In this document: piece after piece, positions 24,675-33,565 of the stretch
Position numbering within the stretch: position 1 is the stretch's first letter
Layout of the letters: every line of letters begins with the position of its first letter
Origin: Pseudomonadota bacterium
GTDB lineage: Bacteria > Pseudomonadota > Gammaproteobacteria > Burkholderiales > Casimicrobiaceae
DNA: 64,000 nt
NCBI GenBank assembly: GCA_018241765.1
Contig: JAFEDD010000011.1
Coordinates: 27,941-91,940, forward strand
Reading direction: 5' to 3'
Notes under the pieces: model-generated
Told to the model about the DNA's origin: nothing
Database searches by the model: none
Seen by the model: only the letters and a program-made list of their open reading frames with translations
Position numbers and translations under genes: made by a program

Positions 24675-25379
24675 ATGTACACCATTCTCGTCGCCAATCC
24701 GAAAGGCGGAGCGGGCAAATCCACGTTGTCGACGCAGGTCGCCGGTCTGCTGGCACAGACCAAGCAGCGCGTCGTCATCATGGATCTCGACAAACAGCAG
24801 TCGGCCACCAACTGGCTGGCGCGACGGCCGGCTTCCCTGCCACGCATCATGGCGTGGAACGAAGACACCGACATGGAAGAGTTGCGCGCGTTCGCGCCGC
24901 AGTGGATGATCATCGACACCCATGCGCGGCTGCGTCGGGCGGATCGCACCTATCTGTTGTCGCGCGCCAACATCGTGCTGGTGCCGGTGAACCCGTCGGT
25001 GTTCGACATCGAGGCCACGGCGAAATTTCTGCTGAAGCTGCATCAGGACCCGAACGTCAAGTCGGGCAAGGTCGCCATCGGCATGGTCGGCAGCCGCACC
25101 GACAGCCGCACCCGCATGGCGCAGGAGCTGCATTCGTTCTTCCAGCGCAGCGGGCTGCCGGTGGTGCTCTATGTGCCCGACAGCGTCGTCTATCCGCAAT
25201 GCGCGCGTGACGGCACGTCCATCTACGATCTGCCGCGCAATCGCACCGAGCAGCAACTCGAGGCATGGCAGCCGCTGGTCGTATGGTTGCGCGGCCAGAT
25301 TGCCCGCATCCGGGAGCGCGAAGCCGCTGGCGCCACGCCGACCCCGAGCGCGGAGCCGGGCGTGGTGCCGGTGGCGTAG
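24675..25379 (+). CDS. orphan ParA-family ATPase (second of pair)
   Basis: 234 residues. Walker A is NPKGGAGKSTLSTQVA, then VIMDLDKQQSATNWLARRP, WMIIDTHARL (where the first paralogue has DAPAAL), VLVPVNPSVFDIEAT and YPQCARDGTSIYDLPRNRTEQQ. The extra C-terminal 20 residues are Ala/Pro-rich. It is clearly a duplicate of the gene before it (46-bp gap). The change of DxP to DTH in the switch/Walker B region may alter ATP hydrolysis and hints at a division of roles. Confidence 0.85.
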   Translation: MYTILVANPKGGAGKSTLSTQVAGLLAQTKQRVVIMDLDKQQSATNWLARRPASLPRIMAWNEDTDMEELRAFAPQWMIIDTHARLRRADRTYLLSRANIVLVPVNPSVFDIEATAKFLLKLHQDPNVKSGKVAIGMVGSRTDSRTRMAQELHSFFQRSGLPVVLYVPDSVVYPQCARDGTSIYDLPRNRTEQQLEAWQPLVVWLRGQIARIREREAAGATPTPSAEPGVVPVA

Positions 25380-25422
25380 CCGCGGGTCACCGCAGCACGC
25401 GAAACGCTCACCTGCGGCAGGC

Positions 25423-26766
25423 TCAGGACACGCCTTGCGCGAGCATGGCATCGGCGATCTTGACGAAGCCGGCGATGTTGGCGCCCTCGACGTAGTTGAT
25501 GCTGCCGTCGCTGCGCTCGCCGTGGCGCACGCAGTTGCCGTGGATGTCCTTCATGATTTCGTGCAGGCGCAGGTCGACCTCGCTGTGCGACCATGAAAGA
25601 CGCATCGCGTTCTGGCTCATTTCGAGCCCCGAGGTCGCCACGCCGCCCGCGTTGCTCGCCTTGCCCGGTGCGTACAGCGTGCCGGCGGCGAGAAAGGCGT
25701 CCACGGCGTCGAGCGTGCTGGGCATGTTCGCACCTTCGGCCACGCAGACGACGCCGTTGCCGATGAGGTGGCGGGCGTCGGTCGCGTCGAGTTCGTTTTG
25801 CGTCGCGCAAGGCAGCGCGATGTCGACGGGCACATGCCACGGCCGCTTGCCCGCTTCGAACGTGAGTTTGTGCTTGGCGCTGAAATCCTTCAGGCGACCG
25901 CGTTCGACGTTCTTGAACGCCATGACGTCCTCGAGCATGCCGTTGCTCATGCCTTCGTTGCAAATCATGGTGCCGTCGGAGTCCGACAGCGTGAGCACCC
26001 GCGCGCCGAGTTCCATGGCTTTTTCCGCGGCGTACTGCGCGACGTTGCCGGAACCGGAAATGCTCACGCGGCGCCCCTCGAAACCCATCTGCCGTCGACG
26101 CAGCATTTCCTGCGCGAAGTACACCGTGCCGTAGCCCGTCGCCTCGGGGCGCATCAGGCTGCCGCCGAAGGCGATGCCCTTGCCGGTGAACACGCTGCTG
26201 GCGGTGTTGCCGAGCTTTTTCATCATGCCGGCCATGAAGCCGACCTCGCGCGCGCCGACGCCGATGTCGCCGGCCGGCACGTCGGTGTCGGCGCCGAGGT
26301 GGCGGTAGAGCTCATGCATGAGCGCTTGGCAGAAGCGCATCACTTCGCCGTCGCTCTTGCCCTTGGGGTCGAAGTCGCTGCCGCCCTTGCCGCCGCCCAT
26401 CGGCAGCGTGGTCAGCGCGTTTTTGAATGTTTGCTCGAAAGCGAGAAATTTCAGGATCGACAGCGTTACCGAGGGGTGAAAGCGCATGCCGCCCTTGTAC
26501 GGGCCGATCGCCATGCTGTGCTGGACGCGAAAGGCGCGGTTGATCTGCGTCTGCCCGCGATCGTCGACCCAGGCGACGCGAAACTGGATGGCGCGATCGG
26601 GCTCGACGAGCCGCTGCAGGAGCCCGAATTCGCGGTAATGCGGATTGCGGTCGAGAAACGGCCACAGGCTCGCCATCACTTCCCGCACGGCCTGCAGGAA
26701 CTCGGGTTGATGGGGGTCGCGCGCGGCGACGCTGCGCATGAAGTCTTCGAGACTGGTGGCGGACAA
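25423..26766 (-). CDS. gdhA: NADP-specific glutamate dehydrogenase
   Basis: With a TTG start (26766, CAGGAG seven bases upstream) the protein is 447 residues, the same length as E. coli GdhA, and begins SATSLEDFMRSVAARDPHQPEF. It catalyses reductive amination of 2-oxoglutarate. Visible features are the substrate motif GPYKGGMRFHPSV, the catalytic Lys segment LPMGGGKGGSDFDP, DIGVGAREVGFM, the nucleotide-binding VSISGSGNVAQYAAEK and EGANMPSTLDA. The minus-strand region 26767-27027 should carry its promoter; nothing there is decisive. Confidence 0.95.
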   Translation of the reverse strand: MSATSLEDFMRSVAARDPHQPEFLQAVREVMASLWPFLDRNPHYREFGLLQRLVEPDRAIQFRVAWVDDRGQTQINRAFRVQHSMAIGPYKGGMRFHPSVTLSILKFLAFEQTFKNALTTLPMGGGKGGSDFDPKGKSDGEVMRFCQALMHELYRHLGADTDVPAGDIGVGAREVGFMAGMMKKLGNTASSVFTGKGIAFGGSLMRPEATGYGTVYFAQEMLRRRQMGFEGRRVSISGSGNVAQYAAEKAMELGARVLTLSDSDGTMICNEGMSNGMLEDVMAFKNVERGRLKDFSAKHKLTFEAGKRPWHVPVDIALPCATQNELDATDARHLIGNGVVCVAEGANMPSTLDAVDAFLAAGTLYAPGKASNAGGVATSGLEMSQNAMRLSWSHSEVDLRLHEIMKDIHGNCVRHGERSDGSINYVEGANIAGFVKIADAMLAQGVS

Positions 26767-27027
26767 GGTGAAACTCCTGACAATCGCTGGGGGATGATTT
26801 CCGTCGCCAATCGCGCGCCGCGCGGCCGTCCCGGCCCGCCGTGCGGCGGTACGGGTGTGGCCCGGGTGGCGTTTTGCGCTGACCTCGACGTGAAACGGGA
26901 GGCGTGCCGCCGGGCATTCGACGCGCACGCCTTCCCTGACCGACCGGGTGACCGGGCGGCCATCTGTAATGATGCACTATTTTTCCCGTCGTTTTCCTTA
27001 CGGCGTTCCGTTGCCCGCGCGGGCGCG

Positions 27028-28473
27028 CTACAGGATTTCGGCGGCGTGATCGGCCAGGCGCGAGCGCTCGCCGCGCTGCAACGTCACGTGGCCGGAGTGC
27101 GCCCAGCCCTTGAAGCGGTCGACGACGTAGGTGAGCCCGGAGGAGCCTTCGGTCAGGTAGGGGGTGTCGATCTGCGCGATGTTGCCGAGGCAGACGACCT
27201 TGGTGCCGGGGCCGGCGCGCGTGATCAGCGTCTTCATCTGCTTGGGCGTGAGGTTCTGCGCCTCGTCGATGATCAGGAGCTTGTTCAGGAAGGTGCGGCC
27301 GCGCATGAAGTTCAAGCTCTTCACCTTGACGCGGGAGCGGATCAGTTCGTTGCTCGCGGCACGGCCCCAGTCGCCACCCTCGTGGTTGTCGCTACCCATC
27401 AGCACGTCGAGGTTGTCTTCGAGGGCGCCCATCCACGGCGTCATCTTTTCTTCCTCGGTGCCGGGCAGGAAGCCGATGTCTTCGCCGACCGGCACGGTGA
27501 CGCGGGTGATGATGATTTCGTTGTAGATCTTCTGGTCGAGCGTCAATTGCAGTCCGGCGGCGAGCGTGAGCAGCGTCTTGCCGGTGCCGGCCTGCCCGAG
27601 CAGCGTGACGAAGTCGATGTCCGGGTTCATCAGCAGGTTCAACGCGAAGTTCTGCTCGCGGTTGCGCGCGGTGATGCCCCACACCGCGTTCTTGTGGTGG
27701 CCGAAGTCGCGCAGCGTCTGCAACGTCGCGCTCTTGCCCTCGATGGCGATGACGCGGGCGTAGAACGGCGTGTCGCGCTCGGTGTAGACGAATTCGTTGA
27801 TGAGGAGCTTCGGCACCAGCGGGCCGGTCACGCGATAGAACGTGGCGCCGCCTTGCTGCCAGCTCTCGACGCCCTTGCCGTGCTTGTCCCAGAAGTCGGG
27901 CGGGAGTTCCTGCGCGCCGGTGTAGAGCAGGTCGCTGTCTTCGAGAACCTTGTCGTTGTAGTAGTCCTCGGCGTCGACGTTCAGTGCACGCGCCTTGATG
28001 CGCATGTTGATGTCCTTCGACACCAGCACGATCTGCCGCTTCGGCCATTTGCGTTGCAGGTGCAGGCAGACGGCGATGATTTCGTTGTCGGCCTTGCCGG
28101 GCGCGAACGAGGAGGGTAGCTGCACGCCGATCGGCTCGGTTTGCAGGTACAGGCGCCCGCTCGCGGCGCCGTGCGAGGCGGGGCCGAGCGGCACGCCCTC
28201 GTCGATGCCGTTTTCGAAGTCGCTGATCAGCCCGTCGAGAAAGCGCGACGCCTGACGCGCGTTGCGGTTGACTTCGGCGGTGCCTTTCTTGTGGTTGTCG
28301 AGCTCTTCGAGCGTGCAGATCGGCAGGAAGATGTCGTGTTCCTCGAACCGGTACAGCGACGTCGGGTCGTGCATCAGCACGTTGGTGTCGAGCACGAAGA
28401 GCTTGGCCGGAGCGGGGCGCGCTTTGCTTGCGCGCGCTGAAATCGGGACCACACGCGATTTCGGAGGCGTCAT
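27028..28473 (-). CDS. PIN domain-PhoH fusion protein (PhoH2-type ATPase/RNase)
   Basis: 481 residues. The N-terminal PIN domain (about 22-170) has acidic residues LFVLDTNVLMHDP, LEELDNHKKG, and SKDINMRIKARALNVDAEDY. The C-terminal PhoH ATPase (about 260-480) has Walker A LLGQAGTGKTLLTLAAG, RVTVPVGEDIGFLPGTEEEKM, Walker B LLIIDEAQNLTPKQMK and GPGTKVVCLGNIAQID. This two-domain form is known as a sequence-specific RNase/helicase in mycobacteria. AAGGAA precedes the start. No antitoxin-like gene precedes it here. Confidence 0.92.
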   Translation of the reverse strand: MTPPKSRVVPISARASKARPAPAKLFVLDTNVLMHDPTSLYRFEEHDIFLPICTLEELDNHKKGTAEVNRNARQASRFLDGLISDFENGIDEGVPLGPASHGAASGRLYLQTEPIGVQLPSSFAPGKADNEIIAVCLHLQRKWPKRQIVLVSKDINMRIKARALNVDAEDYYNDKVLEDSDLLYTGAQELPPDFWDKHGKGVESWQQGGATFYRVTGPLVPKLLINEFVYTERDTPFYARVIAIEGKSATLQTLRDFGHHKNAVWGITARNREQNFALNLLMNPDIDFVTLLGQAGTGKTLLTLAAGLQLTLDQKIYNEIIITRVTVPVGEDIGFLPGTEEEKMTPWMGALEDNLDVLMGSDNHEGGDWGRAASNELIRSRVKVKSLNFMRGRTFLNKLLIIDEAQNLTPKQMKTLITRAGPGTKVVCLGNIAQIDTPYLTEGSSGLTYVVDRFKGWAHSGHVTLQRGERSRLADHAAEIL

Positions 28474-29227
28474 GACGTTCCTTGCAGTGACAACGGGAGA
28501 GGCGGATGTGGCGGCAGCGGTGCGGCGTCACGAACGCGTGTCGAACGCACGATCAGCGCACCGGGCGGCGCGGCGACGGCAGGCGCGCGTCCGAGGTTGG
28601 GGGCAGCTCGATGCCGCGGGAGAAGAACTTGAGCGATTGCATTCGGCTTGTCATGCAATGTAGCCGTGTTTGCCACGCTCGCAAGCAAACGCGCGGCAAC
28701 GCCGAAAGCCGCTGCCCGCGACGTTGGGTTTTCGCGACAATTCGATGCAACAGCTTTTTGTTGCAAGCCGCATCCATAAAGGGCTTGGAGCTGATTTTTG
28801 CCGAAAGTCGACCGATTCGATGCCGAAATGGTGCGCCGACACGCGAAAACCGGACCCATCGAAGGCTCCCGCGCCGCGCGGCGGCGGCGAGGCGCGCCGC
28901 GTCGGCGCGAGCCTTTCGGCGCCAACGTTGCGCGATGCGCCGGCGCGTCGCGATTCAAACGCCCTGCGCGGTTGCGAGCGAGCAACAAACCAACGCCCCT
29001 GCACCGCGTGGGTGACGGCGAATGCGCCGAAGCCACCGGTTTCGGTACACAATTGCCGCAAGGCGGAACGGAGGTTTCGGCGAGTCGATCGGTGGCCCCC
29101 GTCCGCGCACGGGAGGGGCGCGACGATTCGCGCAACGTCGGGCGGCGCTGGCCGCGCACCTCCCCGTGCCGCATCCCGTTCGTCAGGCAGCCCGTGCCGC
29201 CGCCTTGCCATGCAACCAGGAGGATTC
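28474..29227. other. 754-bp intergenic region without a supported gene
   Basis: It lies between the divergent phoH-type and porin genes and holds one half-copy of the dispersed repeat (28749-28813). Reading frames here are Arg-rich and lack starts with ribosome-binding sites or recognisable motifs. The porin promoter probably lies in the last 200 bases. GATGCAACA (28745-28753) and TGTTGCA (28758-28764) form a short inverted pair at the repeat's left end. Confidence 0.6.
28749..28813. repeat. dispersed inverted-repeat element, copy 3 (left half only)
   Basis: It contains ACAGCTTTTTGTTGCAAGCC, the core GCATCCATAAAGGGCTTGG and the centre CGAAAGTCGACC. No mirrored right half follows. This is a truncated copy and the only one in a divergent intergenic region. 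Confidence 0.7.
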
Positions 29228-30478
29228 ATGAATCGCAACGTCCGTTCCATCCGCGCGCCGCGCGCCGTGGCTGCCTTCGCCGTGCTGCCGCTCGTGCTGG
29301 CCATGGCCAGTGCCACCGCGCAGAACGCCAACGTCACGCTCTACGGCATCGTCGACGTCGGCGTGCAGTATGTGAGCGGCTTGAAGGGCGGTTCGTACAC
29401 GGGCCTCGCCAGCGGCATCATGGAAGGCTCGCGCTGGGGGCTGCGTGGCACCGAAGATCTCGGCAATGGCTACAAGGCCATGTTCGTGCTGGAAAACCGT
29501 TTCGAGGCGGACACCGGTGGCATGAGCAGCCGCCCGCTGTCGGGCAACCAGTTGCCCGCGCGCCTCACGGCCGGTCTGCCGCCCGCCGTCGCCGCCGCGC
29601 TCGGTTCGGCGGTCGGCGCTCAACTCGGCGTGAACCTGCCGGGGCGACTCTTCGATCGACAGGCTTTCGCGGGCCTTGTCACGCCGTTCGGCGCCATCCT
29701 CGCCGGTCGCCAATACACGCCGGCCTTCGAAATCACCAACCGCTACGACGCGTTCGCCAACATGAGCGCCGCATCACCGGGGCAACTGCTGTCGATTCCG
29801 GCCGGGGTCGACATCCGCGAGAGCAATTCCTTGATGTATCGCATCGAACTCAACGGCTTTTATGGTTCGGGCTACTACGCGTTCGGCGAGCAGGTCGGCA
29901 GCGCCAAGGCCGGTCGCCTGGTCGGCATCAACGGTGGCTATCAGTCGGCCAAGTGGGGTGCGGGCATCGGCTACAACGAGCGCACCAACAGCGCGGGGCA
30001 GAAGTCGCTCAACACGCTCGCCGGTGGCGCCAACTTCGATTTCGGTCTGGCCAACGTCTTCGCGCTCTATGCGCAAATCAAGGAGCCGAACGGCGCCTCG
30101 GCACCCGAGCTGCGCGCCGGCCTCATCGCCGGTGGCGTGCCCTCGGTGCTGGTCGACACCGGCATCCTGCCGCGCTTCCTGCAGGATGCGCGCCTCTATC
30201 ACGTCGGTGCCCGCGTGCCGCTCGGCGTCGGCACCCTGACGGTCGGCTATTCGCACGTCGATGACCGCCGCGCGACGAATGCCGATGTCTCGTCCTACGG
30301 CGCGGCCTACACCTACCCGCTGTCCAAGCGCACCGACCTGAACCTCGCCGTGACGCAGGTCGACAACAACCCGAACGCGCAGGTGCTGCCCGGCGGCAAC
30401 GGCTTCCTCGGCGGCGTGACGGCGCACGGCGGCAAGAACGCGACCTCGATCCAGTTCTCGCTGCGTCACAAGTTCTGA
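29228..30478 (+). CDS. Gram-negative general porin (Burkholderia/Neisseria type)
   Basis: 416 residues with AGGAGGA before the start. The signal peptide (about 1-32) is cleaved at ATAQ|N. The mature protein begins NANVTLYGIVDVGVQY, the classic betaproteobacterial porin first strand. SRWGLRGTEDLGNGYKAMFVLENRFEADTG, the L3-like segment FDRQAFAGLVTPFGAILAGRQYTPAFE and a final SIQFSLRHKF with C-terminal Phe for BAM recognition follow. It is an outer-membrane trimeric channel. The insertion after MSSRPLSG (PARLTAGLPPAVAAALGSAV) is longer than usual and hydrophobic. Confidence 0.95.
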   Translation: MNRNVRSIRAPRAVAAFAVLPLVLAMASATAQNANVTLYGIVDVGVQYVSGLKGGSYTGLASGIMEGSRWGLRGTEDLGNGYKAMFVLENRFEADTGGMSSRPLSGNQLPARLTAGLPPAVAAALGSAVGAQLGVNLPGRLFDRQAFAGLVTPFGAILAGRQYTPAFEITNRYDAFANMSAASPGQLLSIPAGVDIRESNSLMYRIELNGFYGSGYYAFGEQVGSAKAGRLVGINGGYQSAKWGAGIGYNERTNSAGQKSLNTLAGGANFDFGLANVFALYAQIKEPNGASAPELRAGLIAGGVPSVLVDTGILPRFLQDARLYHVGARVPLGVGTLTVGYSHVDDRRATNADVSSYGAAYTYPLSKRTDLNLAVTQVDNNPNAQVLPGGNGFLGGVTAHGGKNATSIQFSLRHKF

Positions 30479-30610
30479 TCCCCCGGCGCTTGCGGGGCGT
30501 CATGCTCCGCGTGCGCGGCGCGCACAGCGCGGCAGCCTCACGAGGCGACGCCGCGCGCCTTCTCGCCGGCGTCGGTCGCATTCGCTGCGGCGCCTTCGAC
30601 GCGCGCATGG

Positions 30611-30628
30611 TGCAGTGCACCGTACAAT
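30611..30628 (+). promoter_or_regulatory. promoter of M50 protease gene with TGCAGTGCA motif
   Basis: TGCAGTGCA (30611-30619, inside GGTGCAGTGCACC) lies three bases before TACAAT (30623-30628). The ATG at 30636 is only seven bases past the -10 box, so the transcript is probably leaderless or nearly so; no ribosome-binding site is visible. Confidence 0.5.
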
Positions 30629-30635
30629 CGTTGCC

Positions 30636-31256
30636 ATGGATAACCTGATCTACGTGCTCGCGGTCAACGCGATTCCGCTGTTGTTCGCGATCACGCTGCA
30701 CGAAGCGGCGCATGGTTACGCGGCCCGCATGTTCGGTGACCGCACGGCCGAGATGCTCGGCCGCATCTCGCTCAATCCGATTCGCCACGTCGACCTGTTG
30801 GGCACGATCGTCGTCCCGGCGCTGACCTTGCTGCTGGGCGGTTTCATCTTCGGTTGGGCCAAGCCGGTACCGATCAATTCGAACAACTTGCGTAACCCGA
30901 AAACGGACATGATCTGGGTGGCCGCGGCCGGCCCGCTGTCCAATTTCCTGATGGCCGTCGGTTGGGTGCTGCTGCTGCGCTTCGCGCCGTCCGAGGCGGT
31001 GGCCGCCATTGCCAAGGCCGGCGTGGCCTGGAACGTTGCGCTGATGGTGCTCAACCTGCTGCCGATCCTGCCGCTCGACGGCGGGCGCATCGTTGCCGGA
31101 TTGCTTCCGGGACCGCTGTCGTACAAGTATTCCCGGCTCGAACCCTACGGGCTCTTCATCGTGCTCGGACTCGCCCTCGTCGGGGCGCTGAGCGTCATCA
31201 TGTATCCGCTGTATCGCGTCGTCTACGCCGCGCTCGCCGCGCTCGTCGGACTCTAG
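30636..31256 (+). CDS. site-2-protease-family (M50) membrane metalloprotease
   Basis: 206 residues, five or six TM helices, compact M50B form without a PDZ domain. The zinc site HEAAHGYAARMFGD (HExxH) lies in the first TM segment, and LNLLPILPLDGGR provides the second NPxPxLDGG-like motif. The neighbouring trpS, scpA and scpB are the usual partners of this small M50 protein in betaproteobacteria. Substrate unknown. trpS starts seven bases after its stop. Confidence 0.9.
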   Translation: MDNLIYVLAVNAIPLLFAITLHEAAHGYAARMFGDRTAEMLGRISLNPIRHVDLLGTIVVPALTLLLGGFIFGWAKPVPINSNNLRNPKTDMIWVAAAGPLSNFLMAVGWVLLLRFAPSEAVAAIAKAGVAWNVALMVLNLLPILPLDGGRIVAGLLPGPLSYKYSRLEPYGLFIVLGLALVGALSVIMYPLYRVVYAALAALVGL

Positions 31257-31263
31257 ACACTTC

Positions 31264-32466
31264 ATGGGAAAAGACCGCGTTCTCTCCGGCATGCGTCCGA
31301 CCGGACTCATGCACATCGGGCACTTTCATGGTGCGCTGAAAAACTGGGTCGCGTTGCAGGCGCAGCACGAGTGCTTCTACTTCGTGGCCGACTGGCACGC
31401 GCTGACCAGTCATTACGACGACCCGCGCGTCATCGAACGCTCCACCTTCGACATGGTGACCGATTGGCTCGCCGCGGGGCTCGATCCGCAGCAAGCGACG
31501 ATATTTCTGCAAAGTCAGATGCCGCAACACGCCGAACTCACGCTGTTGCTTGGCATGATCACGCCGCTGGGTTGGCTCGAACGGGTGCCGACCTACAAGG
31601 AGCAGCAGGAAAACCTGAAAGAGAAAGACCTCACGACGTACGGCTTTCTCGGCTATCCGCTGATGCAGGCGGCCGACATTCTGGTCTATCGCGCCCAGCA
31701 CGTTCCGGTCGGCGAAGATCAGGTTTCGCACCTGGAGATTACCCGCGAAATCGCCCGCCGCTTCAATCACATCTACGGCCGCGAACCCGGATTCGAGGCC
31801 AACGCGGCGGCTGCCGTCAAAAAACTCGGCGGCAAGGCGGGCAAGCGCTACGAGGCGCTGCGCACCTCGTATCAGCAGGATGGCGTTGCCGAGGCGGTCG
31901 ATGAGGCGAAGGCGTTGCTCGCTGCGGCCGGCTCGTTGTCGGCGGCCGAGCGTGAACGGCTCGAGGCATGGATCACCGGCGCGCGCCGCACGATCCTGCC
32001 GGAACCGCATGCGCTGTTGACGCCGACGTCGAAAATCATTGGCCTCGACGGCCGCAAGATGAGCAAGAGCTACGGCAACGCCATCGATCTGCGCGAGCCG
32101 CCGGCCTCGGTTGAAAAAAAAGTGCGACGCATGCCGACCGATCCGGCGCGCGTGCATCGCCATGATCCGGGCAATCCCGAACGCTGTCCGGTGTGGACGC
32201 TGCATCAGGTGTACTCGTCGGAGAAGACGCGCGAGTGGGTATGGCAGGGTTGCACCAGCGCAGGCATCGGCTGCCTCGAATGCAAGCAGCCGCTGATCGA
32301 TGCCATCAACGCCGAGCTGGCGCCGATGCAGGCTCGCATCGCCGAGATCGAGGCGAAGCCAGGCTATGTCCACGACGTGCTCGCCTCCGGTTGCGCCCGT
32401 GCCCGACAGGTGGCGGAAGACACCATGCGCGACGTGCGCGAAGCGATGGGGCTCGCCAAGCCATGA
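31264..32466 (+). CDS. trpS: tryptophanyl-tRNA synthetase
   Basis: 400 residues, class I synthetase. The HIGH motif appears as MHIGHFHGALKNW and KMSKS as DGRKMSKSYGNAID. GEDQVSHLEITREIARRFNHIYG is the tryptophan-adenylate region. It is of the longer betaproteobacterial type with an extra insert (about 175-250) and a C-terminal helix bundle containing CTSAGIGCLECKQPL. It is co-transcribed with the M50 protease and scpAB genes. Confidence 0.96.
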   Translation: MGKDRVLSGMRPTGLMHIGHFHGALKNWVALQAQHECFYFVADWHALTSHYDDPRVIERSTFDMVTDWLAAGLDPQQATIFLQSQMPQHAELTLLLGMITPLGWLERVPTYKEQQENLKEKDLTTYGFLGYPLMQAADILVYRAQHVPVGEDQVSHLEITREIARRFNHIYGREPGFEANAAAAVKKLGGKAGKRYEALRTSYQQDGVAEAVDEAKALLAAAGSLSAAERERLEAWITGARRTILPEPHALLTPTSKIIGLDGRKMSKSYGNAIDLREPPASVEKKVRRMPTDPARVHRHDPGNPERCPVWTLHQVYSSEKTREWVWQGCTSAGIGCLECKQPLIDAINAELAPMQARIAEIEAKPGYVHDVLASGCARARQVAEDTMRDVREAMGLAKP

Positions 32467-32544
32467 CCGCACACGCCATGGGAAGTGACGGCGCGGATGG
32501 GCTTCGCCTCATCAGGGCGCGTGCCTGCAAGGTGGAGTGAGACG

Positions 32545-33450
32545 ATGCCGGAGAACGCGGCCGAGGCGGTGAGTCACGCGGGCGATGCGGCCATCGTCGA
32601 TGGGGCGACGGTGGATCACGCGCTTGCACGCATCTACGGGCAACCGCTCGCCGAGCTGCCCAAGGATCTCTACATCCCGCCCGAAGCGCTCGAGGTGTTC
32701 CTCGATGCCTTCGAAGGGCCGCTCGATCTGCTGCTCTACCTGATTCGCAAGCAGAACCTCAATATCCTCGATATTCCGATGGCGGCGCTGACGCATCAAT
32801 ATCTCGAATATGTCGAGAAGATGAAAACGTCGCAGCGCTTCGAACTCGCCGCCGAATATCTGTTGATGGCTGCGATGCTGATCGAAATCAAGTCGCGCAT
32901 GCTGTTGCCGAGGCCGCCACAGGCCGTCGCCGAGGAGGTCGATCCGCGCGCGGAACTGGTCAAGCGGTTGCTCGAATATGAGCAGATGAAGCTCGCGGCC
33001 GCAGGGCTCGACCAACTGCCGCAGGCCGAACGCGACTTCGCCATCGTGCGCGTCGTCATCGAGAAGCAGGCACTGGTGCATCTTCCCGACGTCGTTCCGG
33101 ACGATCTGAGCCGCGCGTGGGCGAGCATCCTCGCCCGCGCCAAGTTGAACCGAAGCCACCTCATTTCGCGCGACGCACTCTCCGTGCGCGCCCGCATGAG
33201 TCATCTGCTGCGACGCCTGAAACCCGGTCTGCATGTAGAATTCAGCCAACTGTTCGAGGAAGAGGCCACGGTTGCCCTGGTGGTCGTCACGTTCCTCGCG
33301 ATTCTGGAGCTGGCGCGCGAACGATTGATCGCGGTCGCGCAGACTGAGCCTTACAGTCCCATTTACGTGCAACTCGTCAGCGATGGCGGGGTGATGGTTG
33401 CGGCCACACCCGAAGCGGGCACGGCAGCGGCGAACGACGACGCAGCCTGA
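32545..33450 (+). CDS. scpA: segregation and condensation protein A (kleisin)
   Basis: 301 residues, with GGTGGAGTGA before the start. It has the ScpA core FEGPLDLLLYLIRKQNLNILDIPMAALTHQYLEYVE, the helix FELAAEYLLMAAMLIEIKSRMLLPRP and a C-terminal winged-helix region. ScpA bridges the SMC heads and recruits ScpB in chromosome condensation. The first 40 residues are an acidic extension beyond the usual start. Confidence 0.95.
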   Translation: MPENAAEAVSHAGDAAIVDGATVDHALARIYGQPLAELPKDLYIPPEALEVFLDAFEGPLDLLLYLIRKQNLNILDIPMAALTHQYLEYVEKMKTSQRFELAAEYLLMAAMLIEIKSRMLLPRPPQAVAEEVDPRAELVKRLLEYEQMKLAAAGLDQLPQAERDFAIVRVVIEKQALVHLPDVVPDDLSRAWASILARAKLNRSHLISRDALSVRARMSHLLRRLKPGLHVEFSQLFEEEATVALVVVTFLAILELARERLIAVAQTEPYSPIYVQLVSDGGVMVAATPEAGTAAANDDAA

Positions 33451-33565
33451 CCGCTGTCATCGGTGCTCCGCGTCGAATTCGGCGCGCGTACGCGCTGGCG
33501 AACCGCGGCGCGAGCGCATGCAACGGCGAACAAGCGTTGCCCAACCTTTGCGATGAGCCATTTCA

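Noticed and set aside
23978..25379. Plasmid-type partition locus
   Set aside because: No ParB, parS-like repeats or replication gene; surroundings are core chromosome (gdhA, phoH).
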